Shown in pieces: positions 50,387 through 60,229 of a DNA stretch of 64,000 nt. The notes below the pieces were generated by a model. The model saw only the letters and a program-made list of their open reading frames with translations, had not been told where the DNA came from and ran no database searches. The stretch is from the NCBI GenBank assembly GCA_038093975.1, contig JBBPTG010000020.1:203130-267129 (forward strand), in the 5' to 3' direction. This DNA is from Chalciporus piperatus (Eukaryota; Basidiomycota; Agaricomycetes; Boletales; Boletaceae). A program made the translations under genes and the position numbers. Positions within the stretch are counted from its first letter, which is position 1. The number at the start of each line of letters is the position of its first letter.

Positions 50387-51763
50387 ATGACACAGCACCC
50401 TTCGGCGTCACCGTCAATGAACGAGAAAGTATCGGTATGTGCCTCCTCGTGTGATTTGCGAGCGGATACTGAACGTACTCTGGTCTCTGACAGGCCTGTA
50501 ACTCCCAGACGATGTCCACTCCGAGTCGAGAAGAAATAACAGCATTAGAGCTGTTCGACTTGAAGGCAGTCGACGATGAAACAGAAATGCGGGCCATTGC
50601 CGTAGCGGTGTCATGGAAAGAAAACGGCAAATACTACTGGACAAGACTCCCGGCCCGTTCTGGCCTTGAGAACCCCAACATCGATGGAGCACAGCGCAAC
50701 GAAATTCCCTACCCCGAGGAGTGTTGGGGAAAATGGGACGAGATGATGTTGGAGGCACCCAACCCCTTTCCCGATGGATGCTACATCAAAAAGCCCCGAA
50801 TGTGCGATTACGCGGTCGCTGCCATCGAACTGGAGGAAGAAGAAGCCCGCGGTGGAGATGCAATCAAAAAATCCAACATCCCTGCCCTCGCACAAACGAA
50901 AGCCGACATGTCTTCCTCACTTCAGCGCGATGCAATGATGCACGAGGTCCTAAGACACCACCCCCACAAAAACCTTGCCAAGTACTACGGGTGCATCCGT
51001 GAAGGCGACCGCTATTTCTTAGGAATATGCCTCAAACGCTACGACCTCGACCTCTTCAAAGTTATGAATACTGAAAGAAACCTGAATACAGAGCGCATCA
51101 CGGAGATCATCCAAGGGATTCGCGCAGGACTTGAACATCTCCATAGTCTGGGATACGCCCACAACGATGTCTCGCCGGGCAACATCATGATTGATGAAGA
51201 TGGCCAGCCAGTACTCATCGACTTTGACTCTGCTCGCAAGTTGGGGCAGATCATTGGAGATAAATCTCTTGCATTTACCCCGGGATACATGGTTCCCGAA
51301 TCAGATGCTGGGAGAGTTGAAGCCGAGCGCGACTTTCGCCAGTTGGATATCATTGAAGGGGAGATGAGAGAAGGAAAGAGACCGTTCAGTAGGGTTGATC
51401 AGGAGTTTGACGCTCTAAAATCGGTCACTCCGATTTCAAAGGGTGGTTCCACTCCTCCAGGCCTTCCCGCTGCCAGTGGCGCTGCAGCAAATAACGCAGT
51501 CTTCGCGCTATCAGTCGTCAGTGTCTCCACTTAACTCGATGTGGCACAAGGAACTGGGCTGATTCTTTGAGTTACAGAGTCTCTTGATTGGCATCATCGC
51601 TGCCTCCTTGACGTTTATGGACGTCGTCCGAGTTTTCTTCTCCCCTCAGACGCACGCATCCACCGTTATCGTTCTCGGTGGCGTGCTCTTCCTCTCGATC
51701 TTGTACTATCTCCGTCTGTACGGCGTGCACTGGTTCACTGGGGAAAGATCCAACAAAAAGTGA
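50387..51763 (+). CDS. Protein-kinase-like domain fused to the C-terminal end of an APC permease
   Basis: Exon 1, MTQHPSASPSMNEKVS (50387), is spliced by a GTATGT...CTGACAG intron in phase to ACNSQTMSTPSREEITALEL. The kinase-like part has MMHEVLRHHPHKNLAKYYGC, FLGICLKRYDLDLF and a catalytic loop AHNDVSPGNIMIDEDGQ (HND in place of HRD, with the Asn kept), then VLIDFDSARKLG (DFD in place of DFG) and FTPGYMVPES. No glycine-rich loop is clear. After about residue 330 the reading frame enters permease sequence: SGAAANNAVFALSV matches LAGPAATNAVFALAV of copies 1 and 2. The permease intron (GTCAGTG...TTACAG) is then retained, and the last exon gives SLLIGIIAASLTFMDVV, VLGGVLFLSILYYLRLYG and VHWFTGERSNKK to TGA 51763. 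This would anchor the kinase-like domain with two membrane helices. If the intron is unspliced the protein ends 10 codons later at 51534. Confidence 0.68.
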
Positions 51764-52322
51764 TCTTATCGTAATAAGTGGCGATCATATCACGTTACAT
51801 ACGTGTACCAAGTAGACACGGCAGAACTATGTACATAGACCTTCTTACTTCTGTTAGACAATCTGATTACAGTAACGATATTTGCCTTGCGGCACTGTGA
51901 TCTTATCAGCAGCTCATTTCCCCGTAACGTTCACTCCTCATATGTAGGTCCAAGTCTCCGTGTCTCTACTAATAGGTCCGGAAGATTGTAAGGGAACGTG
52001 GCTCAACTGCCAGCCAACCCTTGGCCCAGCGTCAACCACAGTCCCGTACTACTAATGCTTCCAATCAGTGCCAATCCATTTCACTCGAAGCGAACCGCAC
52101 TGTGACGCCACCGCCATTCCTAGTACTAGTAGTGTGGGCGCTGATCGCCAGGATCACCGTGTCAGAACCTGATCCAAAGTTGCACTCATACCGTGAAGCA
52201 TCAGTGAGTTTTGGTTATCTAGCTGGTTCAATCTGAGCGGCTGTGATTACAGCTGAAGACAAGCGCCCTCAGTATAGCAGTTGTTCGTTTCTGTTGGCTT
52301 GTCCACCTCCTGTGCTCACATC
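51764..52322. other. Intergenic, upstream of the GTPase gene
   Basis: No gene. The word TAGTACTAGTAGTGTG at 52131 belongs to the recurrent motif class, about 190 bp from the start codon. Confidence 0.4.
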
Positions 52323-54252
52323 ATGGAACCCCGGGTAGCTATCTCGTTCCCTTCATCATTCGACGACAATAACGCAAATGCGACAGCCACGCAACGTTGT
52401 GCTGTTCGGTGAATGTGGCGTAGGGAAATCCTCCGTCATCAACATGATCGCAGGTCGACGGGTAGCCGAAACCTCCAACGACGTCTTGGGGTGCACGGAG
52501 GAGAACGTCTCCTACAGCGTCGACCTGGATCAAGTCAGTGTCAATCTTTGGGACACCATCGGGCTAGGCGAAGGGACTGCTGGCAAGATCCCTGCCAGCG
52601 AAGCGAGGAAACGCTTGAAACCTTTTCTCCACCAACAGCTCGCGGCTCCCGAGGGTATCGACCTCCTCCTATATTGTATCCGAGGCGCGAGCAACACGAA
52701 AAGCTTGCCATTGAAATATGGTCACTGGGAGACGTATAAATTCGTGTTCGAAGAAGTTTGCAAGAAGAGGGTTCCCGTGGCGATGGTGATCACCAACTTG
52801 GAGGCCTACGACCGCGGTGGAGATATGGATAAGTGGTGGTCTGATAACGAGAGACAAAGATTGGATTTTGGATTTCAATTCTGTGAGCATGCATGTGTCA
52901 CTGTTTTATCGCCAGAGGATTTGGGCGAGGACGACGATATCAACCGAATCGAAGTCTCGAGACAGAGGCTGAGAGATCTTCTCTCAGGCAACTTCCTTCC
53001 TGTAAGTGTCCCCGCCGCAATAGTATTAGTGAAGCGCCAATTCTACCAGCCTAGAAATGTCCTTCTAATTGGAGACCCTGATGATAAGGGTGACTTCATC
53101 AGCATGGTGAACACCAGATCAAACCTCAAAATCAAAAATACGCCGTCGTTTACATGCCTTCCCGTCACTCTCGCCTCAGACACCCACTTCGATCTTTGGA
53201 ATGCTACCGAGTTCGATGAAGCAGACATCACCGCTCAGCTGACAGATAGGAACCTGAAGCTCCTTGTCCAAGGGATAAGGCAGACAGCGGGCATTGATCT
53301 CCTCCTCTTCTGCTTTCGTGCGGGAAGACCCAAGCTTCACCACACGCGGACCTATAACCTCTTCTACACCGCCATTTGCAGGAAGAAAGTACCAGTAGCG
53401 ATCGTCGTTCTCGGACCGGAGGAGGAGGCTGAGACCTGGTGGGAGAGAAACGAACAAGACCTCAAGAAGAAAGGACTCCGATTCGAGCAGCACGTCTACA
53501 TCCCCTGTAATCCCTCCGAGCTCCCCGCCAAGGATATCCCTAACGCCGCTCGCCCTCAGCTCATCAACCTCATTCGCAAGGAGTACACCTCAGGAACCTG
53601 GACGATTGCCAACGACGCACCTTGGGTCACCGTACCCTACGTGCGTGCGATGGTCGTACTTGGGGAGTTATCCTGGCCCACAACCACAGTCGCCATCTGT
53701 GACACGACGAGGAAAGATGCATTTGTCGAGATTGCCCCAGGAGTGCAGTCTTGTGTGCGGAGTGCTGTTGGCGTCATCAATCAGAGGGAATATCGTTTTC
53801 TGCAGGTTGATCCAAAGTCCCTCCCGTTATCATCATCTCCCCAGACTCGCCCTCGTATCTTGGAGCCGGGGTGGAGGAGTACTGGTCTCATCATGTTCTA
53901 CATGGACGCCAATGCAACGAGCGAAACATGGAGTACCCTGGAGAAGTTTTATGCCAGCTACAGGGGTGACATCACTCCGCTCGTCGTTGTCGTTCACAAA
54001 CTCGCTGAAAGGAAACTGGCAGAGGAGGTTTGGAAAACCGCTCCTAGCACGATCAGAAAACAGACCGGCGCATATCTGACCTATCATCCTGGGCCCGGTG
54101 CCTCGTTGGATGCTCAGGCTACTGCGCAAAAAATCCTGGAAGAAATGATTCAGGATCTTGGCTTGGCGTGTATGGAGGAAAAGGTTGGGATACTGCAAGA
54201 GATTTTATCGACTTGGAGGAGGTATCGTTCCCAAAGAAGTAGTGAGAGTTAG
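52323..54252 (+). CDS. Multi-module GTPase-like protein (one canonical, further degenerate G domains)
   Basis: A nearly uninterrupted frame to 54252. I prefer the spliced start MEPR (52323) joined by a 52-bp intron (GTAGCT...GCGACAG) to PRNVVLFGECGVGKSSVINM; the unspliced ATG at 52378 gives MRQPRNVV. Module 1 has P-loop GECGVGKSS, switch/G3 LWDTIGLGEG, VPVAMVITNLEAYDRGG as a weak G4, and DKWWSDNE. Module 2 repeats the layout (YQPRNVLLIGDPDDKGDF, LWNATEFDE, VPVAIVVLGPEEEAETWWER), but its P-loop lacks GKS. A third module (VRAMVVLGELSWPTTTVAIC, LIMFYMDANATSETWSTL, TPLVVVVHKLAE) is more worn. The protein is 620-625 residues. The fold resembles septin/AIG1/Toc34-type G domains; the function is unknown. 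No break is visible. Confidence 0.72.
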
Positions 54253-54509
54253 GTGTTGGGTAGAAAGCAGTGGGCAGACTTGTGGCATATTGAGTGTATG
54301 GAAAAGATATCGAGGGAGTGTTTCATAAGTACTACCTCTAGAGTCGATCTTTCGTGAGTACAGGCAAAACATGTAGGCGGTACAGTTGCACACAAAGGAT
54401 TATAATAACAAGTGGTCCTTTCCTGATTCATTGTTCAGCGTTACTATGGTCGTCGAATCGGGCGTAAGACTGGAATAAGGTCGACACATGTACAACCGTG
54501 GAGTGCACT

Positions 54510-56025
54510 TTAGCCGCCCGTCTTTCCAAGCAGGGCGTATCCGCTTCCCTGGGGGCCATGAAGCTGCACGAAAGGTTGAGGGAGAGAAGGGGGAAGTTAA
54601 CTGCGGCATACCTTGTTATAACATTGTCCACAGAGCGGGTCGCCATCCTTGTCATTCAACCGCTTAGAATCTAGGAGGGTGCTGCAAGAGGTGCAGCGCA
54701 GACACCCCTTGTGCCAAGTCTTGCCAACTGCTTTGACCTGGCAACGGCGTGAGTGTCAGTTTACCCGATGGAAGGGCAAGCGAAATGTTGACCGACCTGC
54801 TCCGCAAAGTATACATTCTTGCTACATCGGGGACACACAGGAGTTTCGCCACCCAATCCCCATGTCCTGGCAGGACTACCCACGCCACTACCAAGGGCAG
54901 TCCCGTATCGTGTTCCAGTGGTGGTCTGCTTCAAGGGATTGTTTCCCCCGTTCACAGGAATCCCAGTTGAGCTAGCCTTAAGCGGAGACACTGGTCGTCT
55001 CTCTGTACCCCTTGGAGTACCAGAGACAGACTTGGAAGGACTAAGTGGAACCGTCCGCGGAAGCTGGATGTCGCCGACGCGTGCGGTATTGGTGATGTTA
55101 CCTTCAAAAGAGATACGTTCTTCCACAAGCCCTTGTACTTCCTCCTCCTCGGCAGTATCGTTTTCTTCCGCACTTCCAGAAGTGCCTGAGTCGGCTGGTG
55201 TGTTCGTGGGGGGGCGGGAGTATCGTGCAGGGAGGGCAGAGTTGGCACGGAGGATTGGTGTCGTTGCTGTGAATTGCGTACGGACAGGCGATCGAGATCC
55301 ATCGTGGGCGAAAGAACGCGATGTTAGGTCCATAGACCCATTGACACGCCCGCGAGAAATTGGGGTAGGGAAAGTAGGACGAGTGGGAGATGTTTGGCCG
55401 GGGACAGTTCGAACTGGGGTGCCAGTGGATCCAGAAACCGCAGGAAACGAGTTTCGGACAGGTGAAGTGGGGATTGGGGGAGGAGAGACAAGCTCGTCTC
55501 TATCAGGAAGGTTTGCTTGTCGAAGGTCCCGAGTACCGAAATTGCGGACATGGCAATTTTTACTTAAGAGGGGAGGTCAGAGAAGCAGGAGCTGAGAATT
55601 GGAGCAGGGTCACCAGTATGGCTGAACCAGAGCAACGTAAAAAAAGGTGAAATGGTTGTGGTGAATAAACACATACCTCTTGGTCGTGCTCTAGCAAAGT
55701 GAAAGAGTCTAGACGCTTGCTGCATGAGGTACACGCGAGACATGGCTGTTGGCAGTCAAAGTTGGCACCTGAATGATGAGAGGGAGCTTCATTATTCACC
55801 TTGTGGTAAAGCTGGTAACCCAGGGCGCGCATTGGCTATGAAGATCACGAGAAGCTAACCGAAATTGCTCACCTTGCGGCCGGGTCCCATAACCTGCCAT
55901 CACACAGTAGCAAGCCAGGTGAAATCGGACATCATATGTGTTGAACTAGAATCACATACCTGCTCAGCTGCGTAGACAGCTTTATTACATCGGGGACATA
56001 TTGGAGTGCCTCCAAATGGGTGCAT
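54510..56025 (-). CDS. LIM-domain protein with two LIM domains
   Basis: Zinc-binding adaptor, probably cytoskeletal or nuclear (CRP/paxillin-like). The start MHPFGGTPICPRCNKAVY at 56025 opens LIM1: CPRCNKAVYAAEQ, then LYHKLCLACTSCSKRLDSFT, LLEHDQE and YCKNCHVRNFG. A Ser/Thr/Pro-rich linker of about 200 residues follows, with SPTRPTFPTPIS, EEEEVQGLVEERISFEG and VSGTPRGTERRP. LIM2 is TPVCPRCSKNVYFAEQV, KAVGKTWHKGCLRCTSC, LLDSKRLNDKDGDPLCGQC and YNK. A last exon (LHGPQGSGYALLGKTGG) ends at 54510, with intron GTATGC...GTGCAG. All eight zinc ligands are present in each domain (CxxC...HxxC, CxxC...C). About five introns. Confidence 0.88.
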
Positions 56026-56704
56026 GGCGAGTTGATTCGAAGTGGGGGGTGTAAATCAAGGAGAATCTGGAACTGATTGTTAGCACATGGAGGTATAGTT
56101 TGTTATGTACTCGCCAGATAGAAGCGAATTGAGTGTCGTTCACCACGTTGTGTAGATGGTAGTACTATACTACTGGAGATGTAGTGCGGCTGTGACGATC
56201 GGCAATTCCCGACGCACTTTGTCACCAACACCAATAATCATGAGGTCACTGGCGAGTTTGGCCGTCGAATAGCCAACTTGAACGAGAATCTGGACAGCAG
56301 CAGGCCGTAATACTAATAGCCCGGCGCAGCCTGGTACTCAATGGCGTTGTTTCATGACCGAGTTGGCAGTGGGGCGTTGCACTTGTCCTCATTGTTGTGG
56401 CGTCACGTTTCGACTGATCCAAAGCAGTCGACAAACGGAACCTACAGTGGGTGATAATTCACTACTCATCTCCGCGGTAAGAACGTGTACAAAGTAGGTA
56501 GTGTTACTAGTATACTAGTAAGGTGGTACTAGTTGAGGCAATGTGTCGGAGTTTCAAGTGTGGGAGTAGATCAGAGCAAAGATGGTGGATTGACAAATCC
56601 ACGTTCAAAATCTCTTCTCATCCCAAAATCCATCTCGTTTCATCTTCCTCAATCTCCCCACCTAGACTCACGTAGACTCCCCTTTCTCATCACCACCCAC
56701 CACG
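56026..56704. promoter_or_regulatory. Divergent promoter region LIM / eIF5A with TACTA motifs
   Basis: Two clusters: GTAGTACTATACTACTGG near 56157 (about 130 bp from the LIM ATG) and TACTAGTATACTAGTAAGGTGG near 56505-56530 (about 180 bp from the eIF5A ATG). Just 5' of eIF5A the plus strand is pyrimidine-rich, typical of fungal translation genes. No gene lies between. Confidence 0.5.
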
Positions 56705-57507
56705 ATGTCCGACGATGAACAGCACAACCAGACATTCGAGCAGGTTGGCCTTCACATCTCCCGTCCCCCATCATCCTCGATCCTGATGCTGATCTTACCC
56801 GATGCCTTTCTTTTAGGCCAGCGCAGGTGCCTCGCTCACCTTCCCCATGCAGTGTTCCGCTCTCCGTAAAAATGGACATGTCGTCATAAAAGGTACGTCC
56901 CACAGACTTCTTTATACCATGATCAACACGTCTAACGTCCAAGGTCGCCGTTTCTGCTAAAAGGTCGCCCATGCAAGATCGTTGACATGTCCACCTCCAA
57001 GACTGGAAAGCACGGGCATGCCAAGGTCCACCTCGTCGCTATTGACGTATGTTCGCACCTGAGCTCATGTTGACCCACTTTTTTGACTTTTTGCCTGCGT
57101 CTTCAGATCTTCACCCAGAAAAAATTGGTGCGAACATCTATTCACTGCCGGTGAAATGTTGGTCATCAGCTCACTCTCAATTCCCTCCTATTCAGGAAGA
57201 TATCTCCCCTTCCACTCACAACATGGATGTCCCGAATGTCAGCCGAAATGAATTCGCACTCGTAAGTGTTTCTTACTCAATTTGTTTCCCGAACCCTCAT
57301 GGTCTTGCTTAGGCGAACATCGATGATGGTTTCCTCAACCTCCTGACCCAAGATGGTACCCCAAAGGATGATATCAAAATCCCTGACACCGACGTCGGAA
57401 GAGAGGTCCTCGCCGCCTTTGAGGAAGGAAAGGAAGTCTTGGTCACGGTTATCTCTGCTATGGGTGAGGAGCAGGCTATCTCCTGGAAAGAAGCGCCCAG
57501 GTCTTGA
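56705..57507 (+). CDS. Translation factor eIF5A
   Basis: Promotes elongation through proline-rich stretches and termination, and is modified by hypusine. The start [13 protein letters not shown] is followed by [34 protein letters not shown] and the hypusine loop [20 protein letters not shown] (modified Lys near residue 54). Then come [78 protein letters not shown] and KEAPRS to TGA 57507. Six exons; the third exon is only about 20 codons between introns with normal GT-AG ends. The length of about 157 residues is normal. Complete and well conserved. Confidence 0.97.
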
Positions 57508-57807
57508 AGGTGGGATATCGTTTATATCCGAGTTCACGAGCGCTTTTTGCTTAATTTTAGCTTGTACAGAGCCGCACACCATATCGCCTCTCTCGTTCCC
57601 TCTGTACTTATTTGCAACCATCCACTGTGTCTTTCCTTCTTGTTCTCCGTGTCCGCGGTGTTTTCCCTGACTCAAATCATTCAGTATCTTGTGCATATGC
57701 ATGTACATTCCTATCGTTCAATAACGTTTGAATGTGTAGTAGTGTAGCCTTGTAGCTGTAGCCTAGGCCCTGGGTGTCTTCGAGAAGTCGGTTTCGATCG
57801 CGCGACG

Positions 57808-57895
57808 GCACGGTCCCGGTCACCCGTGACGGGGGTGACGGGGCCCCTGGTCACGACGCCGTCACGGCGTCGGTCACGACGGTGGCGTCGCTGGG
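57808..57895. repeat. GTCACG/CGTGAC repeat cluster
   Basis: Words CCCGGTCACCCGTGACGGGG, GTGACGGGGCCCC, GGTCACGACGCCGTCACGGC and GTCACGACGGTGGCGTC follow one another. Several pair with each other, for example GCCGTCACGGC, a perfect odd palindrome. Confidence 0.6.
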
Positions 57896-57990
57896 TTGGG
57901 TAAGCCGCGCCCGCCGAAAAGAGACGAATGACCAATGGCGATCTCGATCGCGATCGAGATCCCGAAAGAGAAAGAGAAGAGAGAACGCGC

Positions 57991-58240
57991 GACGCGAGAG
58001 AGAGAGAGAGAGCGAGAGGAGAGACTCACGGGGTGGGGTTGGACGTGGCGGTGCGCGGGGGCCATGTCGTCGAGTCGACGCGGTGGTATTTCGGGAGCGG
58101 CGGGAACGGAACGACTTGGGGGAAAACCACTCGAAGCCGACTGCGAGAGAGAGCGAGAGAGAGAGCGAAGAGAGAGAGAGCGAAGAGAGAGAGAGCGAAG
58201 AGAGAGAGAGAGAGAGCGAGAGAGAGCGAGAGAGAGAGAG

Positions 58241-58295
<55 letters not shown>

Positions 58296-58375
58296 ACGCG
58301 AGCGAGAGAACGCGAGAGAGGAGAGAGGAGAGTGAGGGTGAGAGTGAGAGCGAGCGAGCGAGCGAATGAAACTTG
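57991..58375 (+). repeat. Long GA-rich microsatellite
   Basis: Polypurine plus strand dominated by (GAGA)n and GCGAGAGA variants. The densest part is 58142-58325, with a pure (AG)n run near 58245-58292. Confidence 0.9.
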
Positions 58376-58810
58376 GGGCGGGGACGAGCGACGCGGGGGG
58401 GACGACGACGGCCGTCGTGTGTGCCTTTTTGTAGTGCTAGCACATACTGAATCCGTGCTACTATACCGCCACCACCCGCTTCTTGAAGCTTGAACCGTCG
58501 ACAATGTTCCAGGGCAGCCCGAGGGTGGTCACGGTGCTGCTACTTACCGCTTTCGTCTATAGCATGTACTTACGACAGTTCAGGGATCGATCCCCGCAGT
58601 AACCCCTGCGCGGCGTCGATTGTCGGCTAACTTGGCACTGGCGGGTACGTGACGGTTGACCTCATCACGACGACGATTGGCTCACTGGGGCCTCGACTCT
58701 CGATTCAGAACGTCCTGAGACCCGTTGTATCGGATCGCGGCGTGACGTTCCTCAGGCTGCCTTGAATCGCGCGTGTCAGCGCGCCCTCCGAGTCACAGCT
58801 CGCTGCCTGG

Positions 58811-58893
58811 AGACCCGGACTGTGTCTGAGAGGCCCGGACTGTGTCTGAGAGGCCTGGACTGTCCCTCGCTTCCCACTTGGACTGTCCCTCGC
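58811..58893. repeat. Short tandem repeat, 20-bp unit
   Basis: GGCCCGGACTGTGTCTGAGA-type unit: copies begin at about 58811, 58831 and 58851, the last decaying into GGACTGTCCCTCGC, which itself recurs at about 58880. Confidence 0.7.
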
Positions 58894-59219
58894 GCCCAGA
58901 AGGCGGTTTCTCGCCATCGAAAGCCACAGTCCCACTGCTCACTCGCTGAGGTCCGGATCAAGCAATTCAGACCCTGAGCCCAGGTAGATCTGCGGCCCTT
59001 CTCTGGAAGAGTCCTACTACCGCCTCACACCCGTCGTTCGCAGATCGCACTTACTGCGCGTGCGTACGCAGGTTTTGTTCTGATGCAGAGCTTCGACGGC
59101 CGTCTTGCAGGCTGAAAATATGGCTGGTCTCCGACGACTCGTGCCCATCGGAGTCGTCGTTGGACGGGACGATGAAATTATCTTGTCATACTGGGTTTGA
59201 TCTGGACGGAGGGCATTCT

Positions 59220-60163
59220 CGGATCCGATGGTTAGTAGTGCTAACGCAATCGACGGAGCTCGAGTGGTCCACACTAGTTCCACTCCCTGAACACGACAGT
59301 TAGGACAGGGTGGCCAGCAAATTCCGAGTCAACCGACTTCCTATGCCTCTGCGTGGATCGCTTGCCAAGGCAGTCGAGTACTTGGCCAATCTGCAGCCCC
59401 CACCTGAACAAGTACACTTCGAGCTCTCATTGCCGGAACCGGGTCCATCTGTCGAAATGTTCTTCAACTGTATCGCGAAATCGTTCGACCATATGAGGGT
59501 CTTTTTACTGGACTACGTCGTCGACTCGAAGACCATGCCCAGAATCGGCCCCGTCTCGGAACTTCCAGCGAGTGCTCTCGACCCACTGTTCCAATTCAAA
59601 ACCCTCACCAGGCTCTTACCAGATTGCAAAGCACTGGCCATCTCCGATACGTCAACTCAAGATCGGTACGGGGCGGGATGATTGGAATACGGACGAAGGC
59701 ACGCTGGTTCATTCACAAAGGGCCCTGTATGGCGTTGCATACGTCGCGCGACACTGTAAACGCGTTCGGGTGCTCGGGCTTGTCTTTGACTCGAAGTCAC
59801 GGTCAGCCCCTCTCACGGCTTCCGTTCCCGAGCGCTGGACGAACCCCCAAACCCACACTTTCGCTGTTGGTGCATCGACGTGTTCGCCCGAGAGCGCCCG
59901 AGCGGGACATCGATGAGCTGCACGTCGTAAATATTTTTCAGTCCGACGTTCTAAAGTCTCTGACGAGTGCTTGGGTTTTCCAAACAGGTTTGGCCCGAAC
60001 GATACAGACGCGAATCAGTGGATCGTGTCCTTACCCAAGGCTGAGGTCCCAGAGAGTAGTATCGGCACACCTGCTTCTATTGCGCCATCTACGCTCGTCA
60101 ACCACTCAACGTCGATGACCTTTACAGTCAACTGGCGGAACAGCTTCTCTGACCCGCCTTGAC
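59220..60163 (+). pseudogene. F-box/LRR-like protein remnant
   Basis: A first frame reads RWLVVLTQSTELEWSTLVPL, then is stopped in frame by TAG at 59301. It continues SKFRVNRLPMPLRGSLAKAV and EQVHFELSLPEPGP, with FQFKTLTRLLPDCKALAISD. Near 59670 the reading shifts to WNTDEGTLVHSQRALYGVAY, CKRVRVLGLVFDSKSR and TFAVGASTCSPESARAGHR. The alternating strand/helix pattern and the GTLV / LxLxFDS spacing resemble the F-box-associated leucine-rich proteins expanded in Agaricomycetes, but no F-box itself is visible. The in-frame stop and frame changes make it a pseudogene unless these are assembly errors. Confidence 0.5.
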
Positions 60164-60229
60164 GAAATTCAAGCTGGTGGGTCGTCAGGTTATGGGTTTC
60201 GTGTCTAGTATTCCCATCGCTCATGCAAT

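Larger units (their letters stand above)
57508..59219. other. Repeat-rich intergenic region
   Basis: 3' flank of eIF5A, then GC-rich DNA with repeated GGTCAC/GTGACGG words (57808-57895), the GA-rich tract (57991-58375) and a short tandem repeat (58811-58893). Long open frames made of Arg-Glu dipeptides across the GA tract are repeat artefacts. Confidence 0.55.

Noticed and set aside
57774..58504. Long open frames on both strands over the GA tract (up to about 240 codons)
   Set aside because: They consist of Arg-Glu or Ser-Leu dipeptide runs produced by the GA microsatellite, and are open in several frames at once.
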